Source of the DNA: CAVSJJ01 sp963771015
GTDB lineage: Bacteria > Actinomycetota > Actinomycetes > Actinomycetales > Dermatophilaceae
Assembly: GCA_963771015.1 (NCBI GenBank)
Contig: CAVYRN010000004.1
Span: 62,001 to 126,000, forward strand
Direction of reading: 5' to 3'
Length of the DNA stretch: 64,000 nt
Part shown: in pieces, positions 25,966 through 34,390 of the stretch
Layout of the letters: each line of letters starts with the position of its first letter
How positions within the stretch are numbered: position 1 is the stretch's first letter
The notes under the pieces: model-generated
Database searches by the model: none
Told to the model about the DNA's origin: nothing
The model's input: only the letters and a program-made list of their open reading frames with translations
Program-made: the position numbers and the translations under genes

Positions 25966-26409
25966 ATGTCCGACAGCACCCGGTCCAGCATCGAGATCGC
26001 CGCCGCGCCCGGCGAGGTCCTCGACGTCATCGCGGACTTCGAGGCCTACCCGGAGTGGGCCGAGCAGGTCACGAAGGCGACGATCCTCACCGAGGACGGC
26101 GACGGCTGGGCCGACCAGGTCGAGTACACCCTCGACGCCGGGGCCGTGAAGGACACGTACGTCCTCATGTACGAGTGGGACATCGGCGAGGACGGCACCG
26201 GGGTCGTGTCGTGGTCGCTCGTGCGAGCCACCGTCCTCAAGGCCCTCAACGGCAGCTACACCCTCGCCGCGACTCCGGGCGGGACGTCGGTGACCTACCA
26301 GCTGGAGGTCGACGTCAAGATCCCCCTGCTCGGGATGCTCAAGCGCAAGGCCGAGAAGATCATCGTCGACACCGCGCTCAAGGAGCTGAAGAAGCGCGTA
26401 GAGCCCTGA
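25966..26409 (+). CDS. SRPBCC (polyketide cyclase/START-like) family protein
   Basis: 147 residues. Begins SIEIAAAPGEVLDVIADFEAYPEWAEQV, the typical opening of SRPBCC proteins, and ends with a long amphipathic helix (KAEKIIVDTALKELKKRV) that closes the hydrophobic pocket. The ligand is unknown. It matches Rv2185c in order, next to the ArsA-type ATPase, with which it is probably co-transcribed. A TAGCCT -10-like box only about 15 bases before the ATG suggests a near-leaderless transcript. Confidence 0.9.
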   Translation: MSDSTRSSIEIAAAPGEVLDVIADFEAYPEWAEQVTKATILTEDGDGWADQVEYTLDAGAVKDTYVLMYEWDIGEDGTGVVSWSLVRATVLKALNGSYTLAATPGGTSVTYQLEVDVKIPLLGMLKRKAEKIIVDTALKELKKRVEP

Positions 26410-26435
26410 GCACCGCCGCGCCCGCGCCCCGGCCC

Positions 26436-27704
26436 GTGCCCGAGCCGTCGCTCCCCGGAACCCGCGCCACCCGCGCCGACGGCGTCGCGGGGAGCCGGGT
26501 CGTCCTGGTGACCGGTAAGGGCGGCGTCGGCAAGACGACGACCGCGGCCGCCATGGCCGTCGCGGCCGCCCGAGCCGGGCTGCGGACCCTCGTCATGTCG
26601 ACCGATGTCGCCCACAGCCTCGGCGATGCCCTCGACATCCCGCTGCGCACCGCGGACACCTGGGCCGAGACGACGCCGGTCGAGGGACTGCTGGCCGCCC
26701 AGGCCGTCGGTGCCCACACCTCGGTGCAAGCGTCCTGGGAGACCGTCCAGGGCTACCTGCTGCGCGTGCTGGACTCGGTGGGCGTCGACACCGTCATCGC
26801 CGAGGAGCTGACGTCGCTGCCGGGCGCCGACGAGGTGAGCGCCCTGCTCGCGCTCGGCCACCAGGTCCGCTCGGGCGCGTGGGACCTCGTCGTCGTCGAC
26901 TGCGCGCCGACCGCCGAGACCCTCCGGCTGCTCGCCCTGCCCGAGATCCTCGGCTGGCATCTGGACCGGCTGCTGCCTGCCCAGCGTCGGCTGCTCACCG
27001 CCCTGCGGCCGGCGGCCGCCGCGGCCACCGGCTTCCCCCTGCCCGAGCCGGAGGTTCTCGCGGTCGTCGTGGCGTGGCGCGAGCAGATGGAGCAGGTCCG
27101 GGGACTGCTCACCTCGCCGTCGGCGAGTGTCCGGCTCGTCCTCACCCCGGAGAAGGTGGTCATCGCCGAGGCCCGCCGAGTCCTCACCGCGCTCTCGCTG
27201 CACGGGTATGCGGTGGACCAGGTCGTCGTCAACCGGGTCATCCCGACCGACGACGGCGACCCGTGGCGGGCGGCGTGGAACGCTGCCCAGGCCGACGGGC
27301 TCGCGCTCATCCGCGAGTCGGTGCACGGCATACCGATCCTCACCGCGCCCTTCCTCGCCGGCGAGCCGACCGGGCCCGACGCCCTGGCCACTCTCGCGGC
27401 GGCCGGGACGGTGCTTCAGGGGGAGGCCCCCGATCTCGAGCGACCCGTCGAGCCGCCGGGAATCAGGGTGAGCGCCGACGGCGCCGAGTTCGTCCTCAGC
27501 CTTCCCCTGCCGCTCGTCCGCTCCGACGACGTCACGCTCTCCCGTCGCGACGACGACCTGCTCATCGAGGTGGGTGGCCAGCGACGGGTCGTCGCCTTGC
27601 CGTCGGTGCTCCGCCGGTGCATCGTCAAGAATGCCGGTGTCCGCCGGGGCGAGCTCCGGATCCGGTTCGAGCGTGACGAGGAGGTGTGGCCCCGTGGTGG
27701 CTGA
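26436..27704 (+). CDS. ArsA/GET3-type P-loop ATPase
   Basis: 422 residues from GTG 26436 (the frame opens right at the SRPBCC stop, and a CTG at 26406 is also possible). The deviant Walker A VTGKGGVGKTTTAAA and switch motif DLVVVDCAPTAETLRLL define the ArsA/GET3 family. The C-terminal 80 residues form a small beta-rich domain (SLPLPLVRSDDVTLSRRDDDLLIEVGG), as in actinobacterial and cyanobacterial homologues with an alpha-crystallin-like tail. The role is unknown; anion transport is unlikely without ArsB. Corresponds to Rv2184c. Confidence 0.88.
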   Translation: MPEPSLPGTRATRADGVAGSRVVLVTGKGGVGKTTTAAAMAVAAARAGLRTLVMSTDVAHSLGDALDIPLRTADTWAETTPVEGLLAAQAVGAHTSVQASWETVQGYLLRVLDSVGVDTVIAEELTSLPGADEVSALLALGHQVRSGAWDLVVVDCAPTAETLRLLALPEILGWHLDRLLPAQRRLLTALRPAAAAATGFPLPEPEVLAVVVAWREQMEQVRGLLTSPSASVRLVLTPEKVVIAEARRVLTALSLHGYAVDQVVVNRVIPTDDGDPWRAAWNAAQADGLALIRESVHGIPILTAPFLAGEPTGPDALATLAAAGTVLQGEAPDLERPVEPPGIRVSADGAEFVLSLPLPLVRSDDVTLSRRDDDLLIEVGGQRRVVALPSVLRRCIVKNAGVRRGELRIRFERDEEVWPRGG

Positions 27705-28089
27705 CGACCGGCTCGACGAGGCTGTCGGCTCGGTGGCCGAGGAGGCCGCCCGGCTGCTGGAGACCCTGCGCCGCCAGCGAACCGGATCGGGTCCGCCGCA
27801 GGCGGCGGGCGACGAGGAGGACGAGCGGGGCGCCGACCACGAGCACGAGCACGAGCACGCGCACGTGCCGATGGGGGAGGCGGCCGCCTGCACGTACTGC
27901 CCGCTGTGCCGCGGCATCGTCCGGCTGCGCAGCGTGAGCCCGGAGACCCTCGACCGGCTCGCCGAGGTGGCGAGCGCCGTCGCCGCGCTGCTGGGTGACC
28001 TCGCTGCGGACCGAGGCGGACGGGATCCCGCCGCACCGGAGCGACGACCCCGGGCCGAACACATCGACGTCGTCGACGAGGAGGACTGA
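27694..28089 (+). CDS. Small His-rich protein with CxxCPxC motif
   Basis: 131 residues from GTG 27694 (GAGGAGG ribosome site 9 bases upstream), overlapping the ATPase gene end by 11 bases. An amphipathic N-terminal helix is followed by DHEHEHEHAH and then ACTYCPLCRGIVRLRSVSPETLDRLAEVAS, so His and Cys groups lie close together, and an acidic C-terminus. It could bind metal. No family name is assigned with confidence; DUF5304-like Streptomyces proteins are a possible relative. Tightly packed between the ArsA-type ATPase and the ROK kinase (3-base gap). Confidence 0.75.
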   Translation: MVADDRLDEAVGSVAEEAARLLETLRRQRTGSGPPQAAGDEEDERGADHEHEHEHAHVPMGEAAACTYCPLCRGIVRLRSVSPETLDRLAEVASAVAALLGDLAADRGGRDPAAPERRPRAEHIDVVDEED

Positions 28090-28092
28090 CGC

Positions 28093-29061
28093 ATGACCCT
28101 GGCGATCGGTCTCGACATCGGCGGCACGAAGGTGGCCGGCGGCCTCGTCGACGAACACGGCCACGTCCACGAGCGGACCCGGCGGGACACCCCGGACCGC
28201 TCGCACAGTCCCCGCGACGTCGAGGACACCCTCGTCGGCGTCGTCGAGGAGCTGCTGCATCTGGCGACCGAGCCGGTCGTGGCGGCCGGGATCGGCGCCG
28301 CGGGGTTCGTCGACGTCGGCCGAGCGATCGTCGCCTTCTCGCCGCATCTGTCCTGGCGTGGGGAGCCGCTGCGCGATGCCCTCGAGGCCCGGGTGTCCCT
28401 CCCGTTCGTCGTCGACAACGACGCCAACGCGGCGGTGCTCGCCGAGACCCGTTTCGGCTCGGCCCGGGGCGAGAGCCACGTCGTCCTCGTCAACCTCGGC
28501 ACCGGGATCGGCGGCGGCATCGTCATCGACGGTGAGGTCATCCGGGGCCGGTACGGCATGGCCGGCGAGTTCGGGCACATGCTCCTCGTCCCCGGGGGCC
28601 TGCGCTGCGAGTGTGGCAACCGCGGCTGCTGGGAGCAGTACGCCTCCGGCAACGCGATCGTGCGCGAGGCCCAGACCCTCATCCAGGCCCACAGCCCGCT
28701 CGCGAGCGACCTGGCCCGGCGGTTCGGTGAGGGGGCCGAGGAGCTGACCGGGCCGGGCGTCACCGAGGCGGCGCGGGACGGCGACCAGACCGCGGTCGAG
28801 CTGCTGGCCGACGTGGGCCAGTACCTCGGGCTCGGCCTGGCCAACCTCGCGGCCGCCCTCGACCCGGGGGTCTTCGTCATCGGCGGCGGCGTGAGCCTGG
28901 CCGGCGACCTGCTGCTCGGGCCCGCCCGCGAGGCGTTCCGCCGCCAGCTGACGGGGCGCGGCTACCGGCCCGAGGCCCGGATCGTCCAGGCCGCGCTCGG
29001 CAACGAGGCCGGGCTCATCGGCGCGGCCACCCTCGCCCTCGACGAGGTCGCAGCTCGGTGA
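28093..29061 (+). CDS. ROK family glucokinase
   Basis: 322 residues. Motifs: IGLDIGGTKVAGG (phosphate loop), VVDNDANAAVLAE (catalytic Asp), NLGTGIGGGIVIDG, AGEFGHMLL and the ROK zinc site CECGNRGCWEQYASG with the partner His. It phosphorylates glucose or a related sugar with ATP. It is in an operon with the small His-rich gene and overlaps the next gene by 4 bases (GTGA). Confidence 0.93.
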   Translation: MTLAIGLDIGGTKVAGGLVDEHGHVHERTRRDTPDRSHSPRDVEDTLVGVVEELLHLATEPVVAAGIGAAGFVDVGRAIVAFSPHLSWRGEPLRDALEARVSLPFVVDNDANAAVLAETRFGSARGESHVVLVNLGTGIGGGIVIDGEVIRGRYGMAGEFGHMLLVPGGLRCECGNRGCWEQYASGNAIVREAQTLIQAHSPLASDLARRFGEGAEELTGPGVTEAARDGDQTAVELLADVGQYLGLGLANLAAALDPGVFVIGGGVSLAGDLLLGPAREAFRRQLTGRGYRPEARIVQAALGNEAGLIGAATLALDEVAAR

Positions 29062-29747
29062 CCGGTCCCGGCCACGGCACCTTCCGGGTGGCGTCGTACA
29101 ACACCCGCGACTTCCTCGACGACACCGACGCCGCGGCCCGGGTCGTCCGCGCGATCGACCCCGACATCCTCTGTCTCCAGGAGGTGCCTCGGCGGCTGCT
29201 GCCGGTGACCCGGGTGTCCGTGTTCGCCTCCCGGTGCGGCATGTTCTGGACGGCCGGGTCGCGCGGCAGCGGCGGGACGACGATCCTCACGTCGTTGCGG
29301 GTCCAGGTCCACGACATGCGTCACGAGCGGTTGCCGGTGCCGCTCCCACGGCGCCGCCGGGGGTATGCCGTGGCCTCGGTCAGCGTGCCCGGGGGGCCGT
29401 CGGTCACCGTCGCGAGCATCCACCTCGGCCTGGACGAGGACGAGCGCCACCGGCATACGGCAGCGGTCCTCGACGCGCTCGGCGACGGTCCCGTCGTCGT
29501 CGCCGGCGACCTCAACGAGGGCGCCGACGGGCGGGCCTGGGCGCTGCTGACCCGGCGGCTGCGTCCGGTGTCCGCGGACGAGCCGACCTACCCGGCGGCT
29601 CATCCCCGGTACCGTCTCGACGTCGTCTTCGCCTCACCTCGGATACGGGTCCGGCCGCGGCGCGAGGTCGACCTCGACCCGGCCGACCTCGCCGCCGCGA
29701 GTGACCACCGGCCGACCTGGGTCGACCTGACGGCGGATCCTCAGTAG
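29058..29747 (+). CDS. Endonuclease/exonuclease/phosphatase family protein
   Basis: 229 residues from GTG overlapping the ROK stop. EEP fold markers: VASYNTRDF, DILCLQEVPR (metal Glu), VTVASIHLGLDE, VVVAGDLNEG (Asp and Asn pair), RYRLDVVFAS and the terminal SDHRPTWVDL (catalytic Asp-His). The family includes nucleases and phosphodiesterases; the substrate is unknown. Last gene of the 25.97-29.75 kb run; it overlaps the convergent DsrE gene by 7 bases. Confidence 0.9.
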   Translation: MTGPGHGTFRVASYNTRDFLDDTDAAARVVRAIDPDILCLQEVPRRLLPVTRVSVFASRCGMFWTAGSRGSGGTTILTSLRVQVHDMRHERLPVPLPRRRRGYAVASVSVPGGPSVTVASIHLGLDEDERHRHTAAVLDALGDGPVVVAGDLNEGADGRAWALLTRRLRPVSADEPTYPAAHPRYRLDVVFASPRIRVRPRREVDLDPADLAAASDHRPTWVDLTADPQ

Positions 29748-30103
29748 ACGAGGCTGTTGGTCGCCGAGGTGACCTCGGCGATGAAGCGGGCGGCCGCGAC
29801 GATCTCGGTGCCGTCGATGAGGCCCTCGGGGTCGATGCCCCGGTTCTTCACACACGGCCCGCACACGAGGAGCTGGCCGCCGAGCTCGCGCACCGCGTCG
29901 AGCAGCTCGGCGAGCGGCTGGAACTCGTGGACGGTGATGCCGTCGGCGGCACCGGGGACGAGGGCGCGCACGCTCTCGCCCTGGAACCCCATGACCACCT
30001 CGACGTCGGAGGCGAGCGCGGCTCCGGCCATGACGAACGGGATGGTGAGCATCTCGGGGTCGTCCGGGCCGTGGGTGACCATGATGACGAGCTTCTCGGT
30101 CAC
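29741..30103 (-). CDS. DsrE/DsrF-like family protein
   Basis: 120 residues. Starts KLVIMVTHGPDDPEMLTIPFVMAGAALASDVEVVMGF, as in DsrE-like proteins, and has a conserved-looking Cys pair in LLVCGPCVKNRGI, the position of the sulfur-carrying Cys in relatives. DsrE-type proteins move sulfur or act as small redox carriers. Monocistronic; 163 bases of unremarkable sequence separate it from the next gene. Confidence 0.87.
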   Translation of the reverse strand: MTEKLVIMVTHGPDDPEMLTIPFVMAGAALASDVEVVMGFQGESVRALVPGAADGITVHEFQPLAELLDAVRELGGQLLVCGPCVKNRGIDPEGLIDGTEIVAAARFIAEVTSATNSLVY

Positions 30104-30266
30104 GGTGGTGTGCCTTTCTGTCGGGCCCCGGCGCCAGTGCCGTGGGGCGCGGTCAGCACCGTCCTACCGGGTCGCGAGCCCGCGGTCCGGGGTGGGTGAG
30201 CGACGACTCACGTGGGCCTCGTCACCTCGCCAACGGCACGACGCCGGGAAAGGGGCGGTCCTCGGC

Positions 30267-30764
30267 CTAGAGCCGGGCGCCGTTGTCGGGGTCGTCGGGG
30301 TCGCGGTGGGCGGGCTGACGCAGGATGAGCAGACCGAAGCCGCCGACCGTCAGCGCCACGGCGAGGAACAACCACCACGAGGCATACGCCCCGCCGCCCA
30401 CGAAGATGAGCCAGAGCAGCAGCAGCGGGCCCCCGACGAGGCCGACGATGATGCCCCAGAAGTGGAGGTCCTCCTGCGGGGGGAGGGTGACCGGTTCGGG
30501 GACGAAGTGCTCCTCGGGCTCGGCGTCCTCGGCACCCTCCGCGGACCGGGCGGCCGCGGACGCTGCCTGGCCCGGCTCCTCGTCGGGGCCCAGCAGCGAG
30601 GGGTGGACCCGCCACACGATGCCGCCGGTCGGCGCCGCGGGCCGTTCCGGGGCGGGGGGCGGCGCCTCCTCGGTCGACGGGCCGTCGTCGGCGACCGCCG
30701 GGGGACCGGCGTCCCACCCGGCGATGATCGCCTCGAACTCCGCGTCGACGTCGCGCTCGTCCAT
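30267..30764 (-). CDS. Hypothetical membrane protein with acidic Pro-rich N-terminus
   Basis: 165 residues. The first 100 are acidic, Pro- and Ala-rich and probably disordered (begins MDERDVDAEFEAIIAGWD). Two hydrophobic helices follow at about 103-125 and 128-147, and the tail is short and polar. I do not recognise a domain of known function. It is 9 bases downstream of the esterase gene on the same strand, so it is probably in the same transcript. Confidence 0.75.
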   Translation of the reverse strand: MDERDVDAEFEAIIAGWDAGPPAVADDGPSTEEAPPPAPERPAAPTGGIVWRVHPSLLGPDEEPGQAASAAARSAEGAEDAEPEEHFVPEPVTLPPQEDLHFWGIIVGLVGGPLLLLWLIFVGGGAYASWWLFLAVALTVGGFGLLILRQPAHRDPDDPDNGARL

Positions 30765-30773
30765 GACCGGCCG

Positions 30774-31520
30774 CTACGCGGTGACCCGTCGGATGAAGGC
30801 GATGGACTCCTCGACGATGCGCTCGGCGTCGTTGTCGAGCGTTGCGACGTGATAGCTGTCGGGCAGGACGATCTCGGTGACGTCGGTGCTCGACACCCGG
30901 GACAACAGCAGCGCCGAGCTGGAGGCCGGGACGACATGGTCCTCGGCCGAACGCAGCAGGAGGATCGGCTGGGTCAGCGAGGGCAGGTCGCGGACGACCT
31001 CGGCCCAGGCCTGCACCTGGGAGTGCAGGGCCTTCAGGGGCGTCCGGTCGTAGGCACCCTCGTCCTGCCCGGGCTTCTTGATGTCGTTGCTGATGCCGGG
31101 CAGGGACGGGACGAGGTGCTTGAGCAGCGGCAGCGCCTTGAGCCGGATGTCGTTGACCTGGTAGGCCGGGTTGACCAGGACCAGGCCGTTCACCGCGGGA
31201 CCGTGGTCCTCGGCCAGCCGGGTGACGAGGGTGCCGCCCATCGACAGGCCGCCGACGACGACGGACCGGCACCGCGACGTGAGCTCGGCGAAGGACCGGT
31301 CGACCTCGGCATACCAGTCCTCCCACCGGGTGCGGTTCATCTCCTGCCACGTCGTGCCGTGGCCGGGCAGCCGGGGCAGCCGGACGGAGAACCCGGCGTC
31401 GGCGAGTCGTTGGGCCCACGGCCGCATCCCGACCGGGCTTCCGGTGAACCCGTGGGAGAGCAGCACCCCCACATCGGAGCCGTCGTGGGAGAAGGGTTCG
31501 GCGCCGGGACGGACGCTCAT
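30774..31520 (-). CDS. Alpha/beta hydrolase (carboxylesterase/monoacylglycerol lipase type)
   Basis: 248 residues from ATG 31520 with GAGGAG about 9 bases upstream. Est30-like pattern: VGVLLSHGFTGSPVGMRPWA (oxyanion loop), PRLPGHGTTWQEMNRTRWEDW, nucleophile elbow VVGGLSMGG, acid Asp in RSAEDHVVP and His in PDSYHVATLD. It hydrolyses short-chain esters or monoacylglycerols. Divergent from the PlsC acyltransferase gene, so both may act in lipid turnover (inference). Confidence 0.9.
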   Translation of the reverse strand: MSVRPGAEPFSHDGSDVGVLLSHGFTGSPVGMRPWAQRLADAGFSVRLPRLPGHGTTWQEMNRTRWEDWYAEVDRSFAELTSRCRSVVVGGLSMGGTLVTRLAEDHGPAVNGLVLVNPAYQVNDIRLKALPLLKHLVPSLPGISNDIKKPGQDEGAYDRTPLKALHSQVQAWAEVVRDLPSLTQPILLLRSAEDHVVPASSSALLLSRVSSTDVTEIVLPDSYHVATLDNDAERIVEESIAFIRRVTA

Positions 31521-31655
31521 CGGGGGGCTCCTCGTTGCTGGGTGTGGCGGCATCTTCCCACGCCAGTGCCGAAGTGAGGTAGGCACGGTGCACTAGAGTC
31601 GACATGCACCGGGTGTGCTCGACGTCCACGGCGCGGTGAGGGCAAAGGAGCGTAG

Positions 31656-32474
31656 GTGTTCTACTGGGTGCTCAAGACCGTCATCCTCGGTCCCATCCTG
31701 CGGCTGCTGTTCCGGCCCTGGGTGGAGGGGACGGACAACATCCCGCCGCACGGTCCGGCGATCTTCGCCAGCAACCACCTCTCCTTCTCGGACTCGATCT
31801 TCCTGCCGCTCGTCGTCCCACGCCGGGTGACCTTCCTCGCCAAGGCCGACTACTTCACCGGGGCCGGCCTCAAGGGCCGGCTCACCGCAGCCTTCTTCAA
31901 GGGCGTCGGCCAGCTGCCGGTCGACCGTTCCGGCGGCCAGGCGAGCGAGGCCGCTCTCAACAGCGGGCTCAAGGTCCTTCGCCGCGGTGAGCTGCTCGGC
32001 CTCTACCCCGAGGGAACCCGCAGCCCCGACGGCCGGCTCTACAAGGGCAAGACCGGCATGGCCCGGATGGCCCTCGAGGCCGGCGTCCCGGTCATCCCCG
32101 TCGCGATGATCGGGACCGACAAGGCCCAGCCGACCGGGAAGAAGATCCCGCACATCATGCGGATCGGCATCCGGATCGGCACGCCCCTCGACTTCTCCCG
32201 CTACGAGGGGATGGAGGGGGACCGCTTCGTCCTGCGGTCGGTCACCGACGAGATCATGTACGCGCTGATGGAGCTCTCCGACCAGGAGTACGTCGACATG
32301 TATGCGACGTCGATGAAGGAGCGCATCCTCAAGGCGGCGCGGATCCGGACCCGCGAGGCCGCCGAGGCCGCGCGTCCCGGACAGGCATCGGCCGAGCTCG
32401 AGGCGGCCCTCGACGCCCTTGAGGAGCCCGACGCCGGCGACGAGCCGGGCCCCGGGGCCCAGCGCGCGAGCTGA
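31656..32474 (+). CDS. 1-acyl-sn-glycerol-3-phosphate acyltransferase (PlsC-like)
   Basis: 272 residues from GTG with AGGAG upstream. PlsC motifs: SNHLSFSDS (NHxxxxD), FFKGVGQLPVDRS, YPEGTRSPDGRLYKGKTG and VPVIPVAM. Makes phosphatidic acid or a related acylated lipid at the membrane. The C-terminal 50 residues are an acidic low-complexity tail. Matches Rv2182c. A TAGAGT -10-like box lies at about 31594. Followed after 8 bases by a sensor kinase gene. Confidence 0.92.
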   Translation: MFYWVLKTVILGPILRLLFRPWVEGTDNIPPHGPAIFASNHLSFSDSIFLPLVVPRRVTFLAKADYFTGAGLKGRLTAAFFKGVGQLPVDRSGGQASEAALNSGLKVLRRGELLGLYPEGTRSPDGRLYKGKTGMARMALEAGVPVIPVAMIGTDKAQPTGKKIPHIMRIGIRIGTPLDFSRYEGMEGDRFVLRSVTDEIMYALMELSDQEYVDMYATSMKERILKAARIRTREAAEAARPGQASAELEAALDALEEPDAGDEPGPGAQRAS

Positions 32475-32482
32475 CGACGGCC

Positions 32483-33628
32483 ATGGCGGGCCGCGACCGT
32501 GCGTCGGCTCGGACCGGTCGGCGCGAGCCCGTCGTCGTCGAGGCCTTCTCCCGCGGGCTCGACGTGTTCCGCCCCCTCGCTGCCGCGTATGCCGCGGTGC
32601 TCGCCTGGCAGCGCCACGAGGACATGGTCCGGCCGTGGCTGGCCTGGGTCGTGCTCGGCGTCCTCGCGGCCTGGAGCCTGGCCATGCTGGCCTACCGCAG
32701 GCGCACCATCGTGCTCGTCTACACCGAGCTCGCGCTGTCGGTCGGGGCGATCCTGTCGACCCTGTGGGTCGAGTCGCCCGGGGCGATCGCGGCCGGCCAG
32801 TTCACCCTGCCGACGATCTGGGTGGCCGGGTCGGTCACCGGGGTGGCGGTGCTCCGCGGCGCGCGCGGTGGGCTGCTCGCGGCCGGCGTCGTCGTCGTCG
32901 CCGACCTCGTCGAGGTGCGAACCCCGACCCAGGGCACGATCCACAACATCGTCCTGCTCGTCCTGCTCGGCGGCCTCATCGGCCTGGCCGTCGACCTCGC
33001 CCGCACCGCCCAGGAACGGCACGACGAGATGCTCCTGGACCAGGAGCGGTTCCGGGAGCGGGAGCGGCTGGCCCGGGTCGTCCACGACGGAGTCCTGCAG
33101 ACCCTCGCCTACGTCCACCGGCGCGGAGAGGAGATCGGCGGCCCGGCCGGCGAGCTCGCCGCCCTCGCCGCCGAGCAGGAGCGCTCGCTGCGCCGGCTCG
33201 TCGCCGAGGTCACGGCGGGCACGAGCGGGCCGACGACGGACCTGCGCGCGCTGCTCGGTGCCCGCGAGGGTGAGCGGGTCAGCGTCTCGGTTCCCGCCGA
33301 CCCCATCGAGCTGCCCTCGGACCGGGCCCGCGAGATCGACGCGGCGGTCGCCGCCTGTCTCGACAACGTCGAGCGGCATGCCGGCCCCGGGGCCCGGGCC
33401 TGGGTCCTCGTCGAGAGCGGGTCGGGCCGCGTCGGCATCACCGTGCGCGACAACGGCGTCGGCGCCGACCTCGAGGAGCTGCTGGCTGCCGGGGGTCGCG
33501 GACGGATGGGCGTCAGGTCCTCGATCCGTGGCCGGGTCGAGGACCTGGGCGGCTCGGCGAGCTGGACGACCCGGCCCGGTGCGGGCTGTACCGTCCATCT
33601 CGACGTCCCCGAAGGAGCACCGAGATGA
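32483..33628 (+). CDS. Sensor histidine kinase, DesK/MacS type
   Basis: 381 residues. Four to five membrane helices fill residues 30-170. A HisKA_3-type dimerisation segment follows with phospho-acceptor His201 in LARVVHDGVLQTLAYVHRRG, and then an HATPase domain (CLDNVERHAG, VRDNGVGAD, GRMGVRSSIRGRVEDLGG). There is no extracellular sensor domain; sensing is probably within the membrane. Overlaps the regulator gene by 4 bases (ATGA), so the two form one two-component system. Confidence 0.93.
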   Translation: MAGRDRASARTGRREPVVVEAFSRGLDVFRPLAAAYAAVLAWQRHEDMVRPWLAWVVLGVLAAWSLAMLAYRRRTIVLVYTELALSVGAILSTLWVESPGAIAAGQFTLPTIWVAGSVTGVAVLRGARGGLLAAGVVVVADLVEVRTPTQGTIHNIVLLVLLGGLIGLAVDLARTAQERHDEMLLDQERFRERERLARVVHDGVLQTLAYVHRRGEEIGGPAGELAALAAEQERSLRRLVAEVTAGTSGPTTDLRALLGAREGERVSVSVPADPIELPSDRAREIDAAVAACLDNVERHAGPGARAWVLVESGSGRVGITVRDNGVGADLEELLAAGGRGRMGVRSSIRGRVEDLGGSASWTTRPGAGCTVHLDVPEGAPR

Positions 33629-34305
33629 CGACCGTCCTCGTGGCCGACGACCACCCGGTGTGGCGGGAGGCCCTCGTCCGCGACCTCGCGGCCGCCGGCC
33701 TGGACGTCGTCGGCACCGCTCCGGACGGCCCGAGCACCGTGCGCCGGGTGCGCGCCACCGGCCCCGACGTCCTCGTCCTCGACCTCAACATGCCCGGGAT
33801 GCGGGGCGACGAGGTGTGCCACGCCCTCGAGGACCTGCCGACCCGGGTGCTCATCCTGTCGGCGAGCGGCGAGCAGCACGACGTCCTGGCGACCATCAAG
33901 GCGGGGGCGTCGGGCTACCTCGTCAAGTCGGCGTCCAGCGCGGAGATCGTCGCGGCCGTCGAGGCGACCGCGCGCGGCGAGGCCGTCTTCACCCCGGGAC
34001 TGGCCGGCCTCGTCCTCGGCGAGTTCGCCCGGATGGCCGATGCCCCGCCCGAGACGACGGACCCCAAGCGGCCGATCCCGGAGCTGACCGACCGGGAGAC
34101 CGAGGTGCTCCGGCTCGTCGCGACGGGGATGTCGTACAAGGAGATCGCCGAGCTGCTCGTCATCAGCCACCGGACGGTGCAGAACCACGTCCAGAACACC
34201 CTGGGCAAGCTCCATCTGCACAACCGTGTCGAGCTCGTCCGGTTCGCCCTGGCTCGCGGCCTGGAGGACGAGGTCGGCGACGTGGCCCACGAGCACGGCC
34301 CCTGA
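33625..34305 (+). CDS. LuxR/NarL family response regulator
   Basis: 226 residues. Receiver domain: VLVADDHP acidic pair, phospho-acceptor Asp53 in VLVLDLNMPG, Ser79 region and Lys101 in GYLVKSAS. C-terminal HTH at about 150-215: LTDRETEVLRLVATGMSYKEIAELLVISHRTVQNHVQNTLGKL. Partner of the upstream MacS-type kinase; targets unknown. Confidence 0.95.
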   Translation: MTTVLVADDHPVWREALVRDLAAAGLDVVGTAPDGPSTVRRVRATGPDVLVLDLNMPGMRGDEVCHALEDLPTRVLILSASGEQHDVLATIKAGASGYLVKSASSAEIVAAVEATARGEAVFTPGLAGLVLGEFARMADAPPETTDPKRPIPELTDRETEVLRLVATGMSYKEIAELLVISHRTVQNHVQNTLGKLHLHNRVELVRFALARGLEDEVGDVAHEHGP

Positions 34306-34390
34306 GGCAGGCGCCGCGGGCCACCGCCGTGCTGACCGGCATACGGGCCGAGGGTCGGGCCCACGCGCGGCGGACCTATCCTTGACCCTC

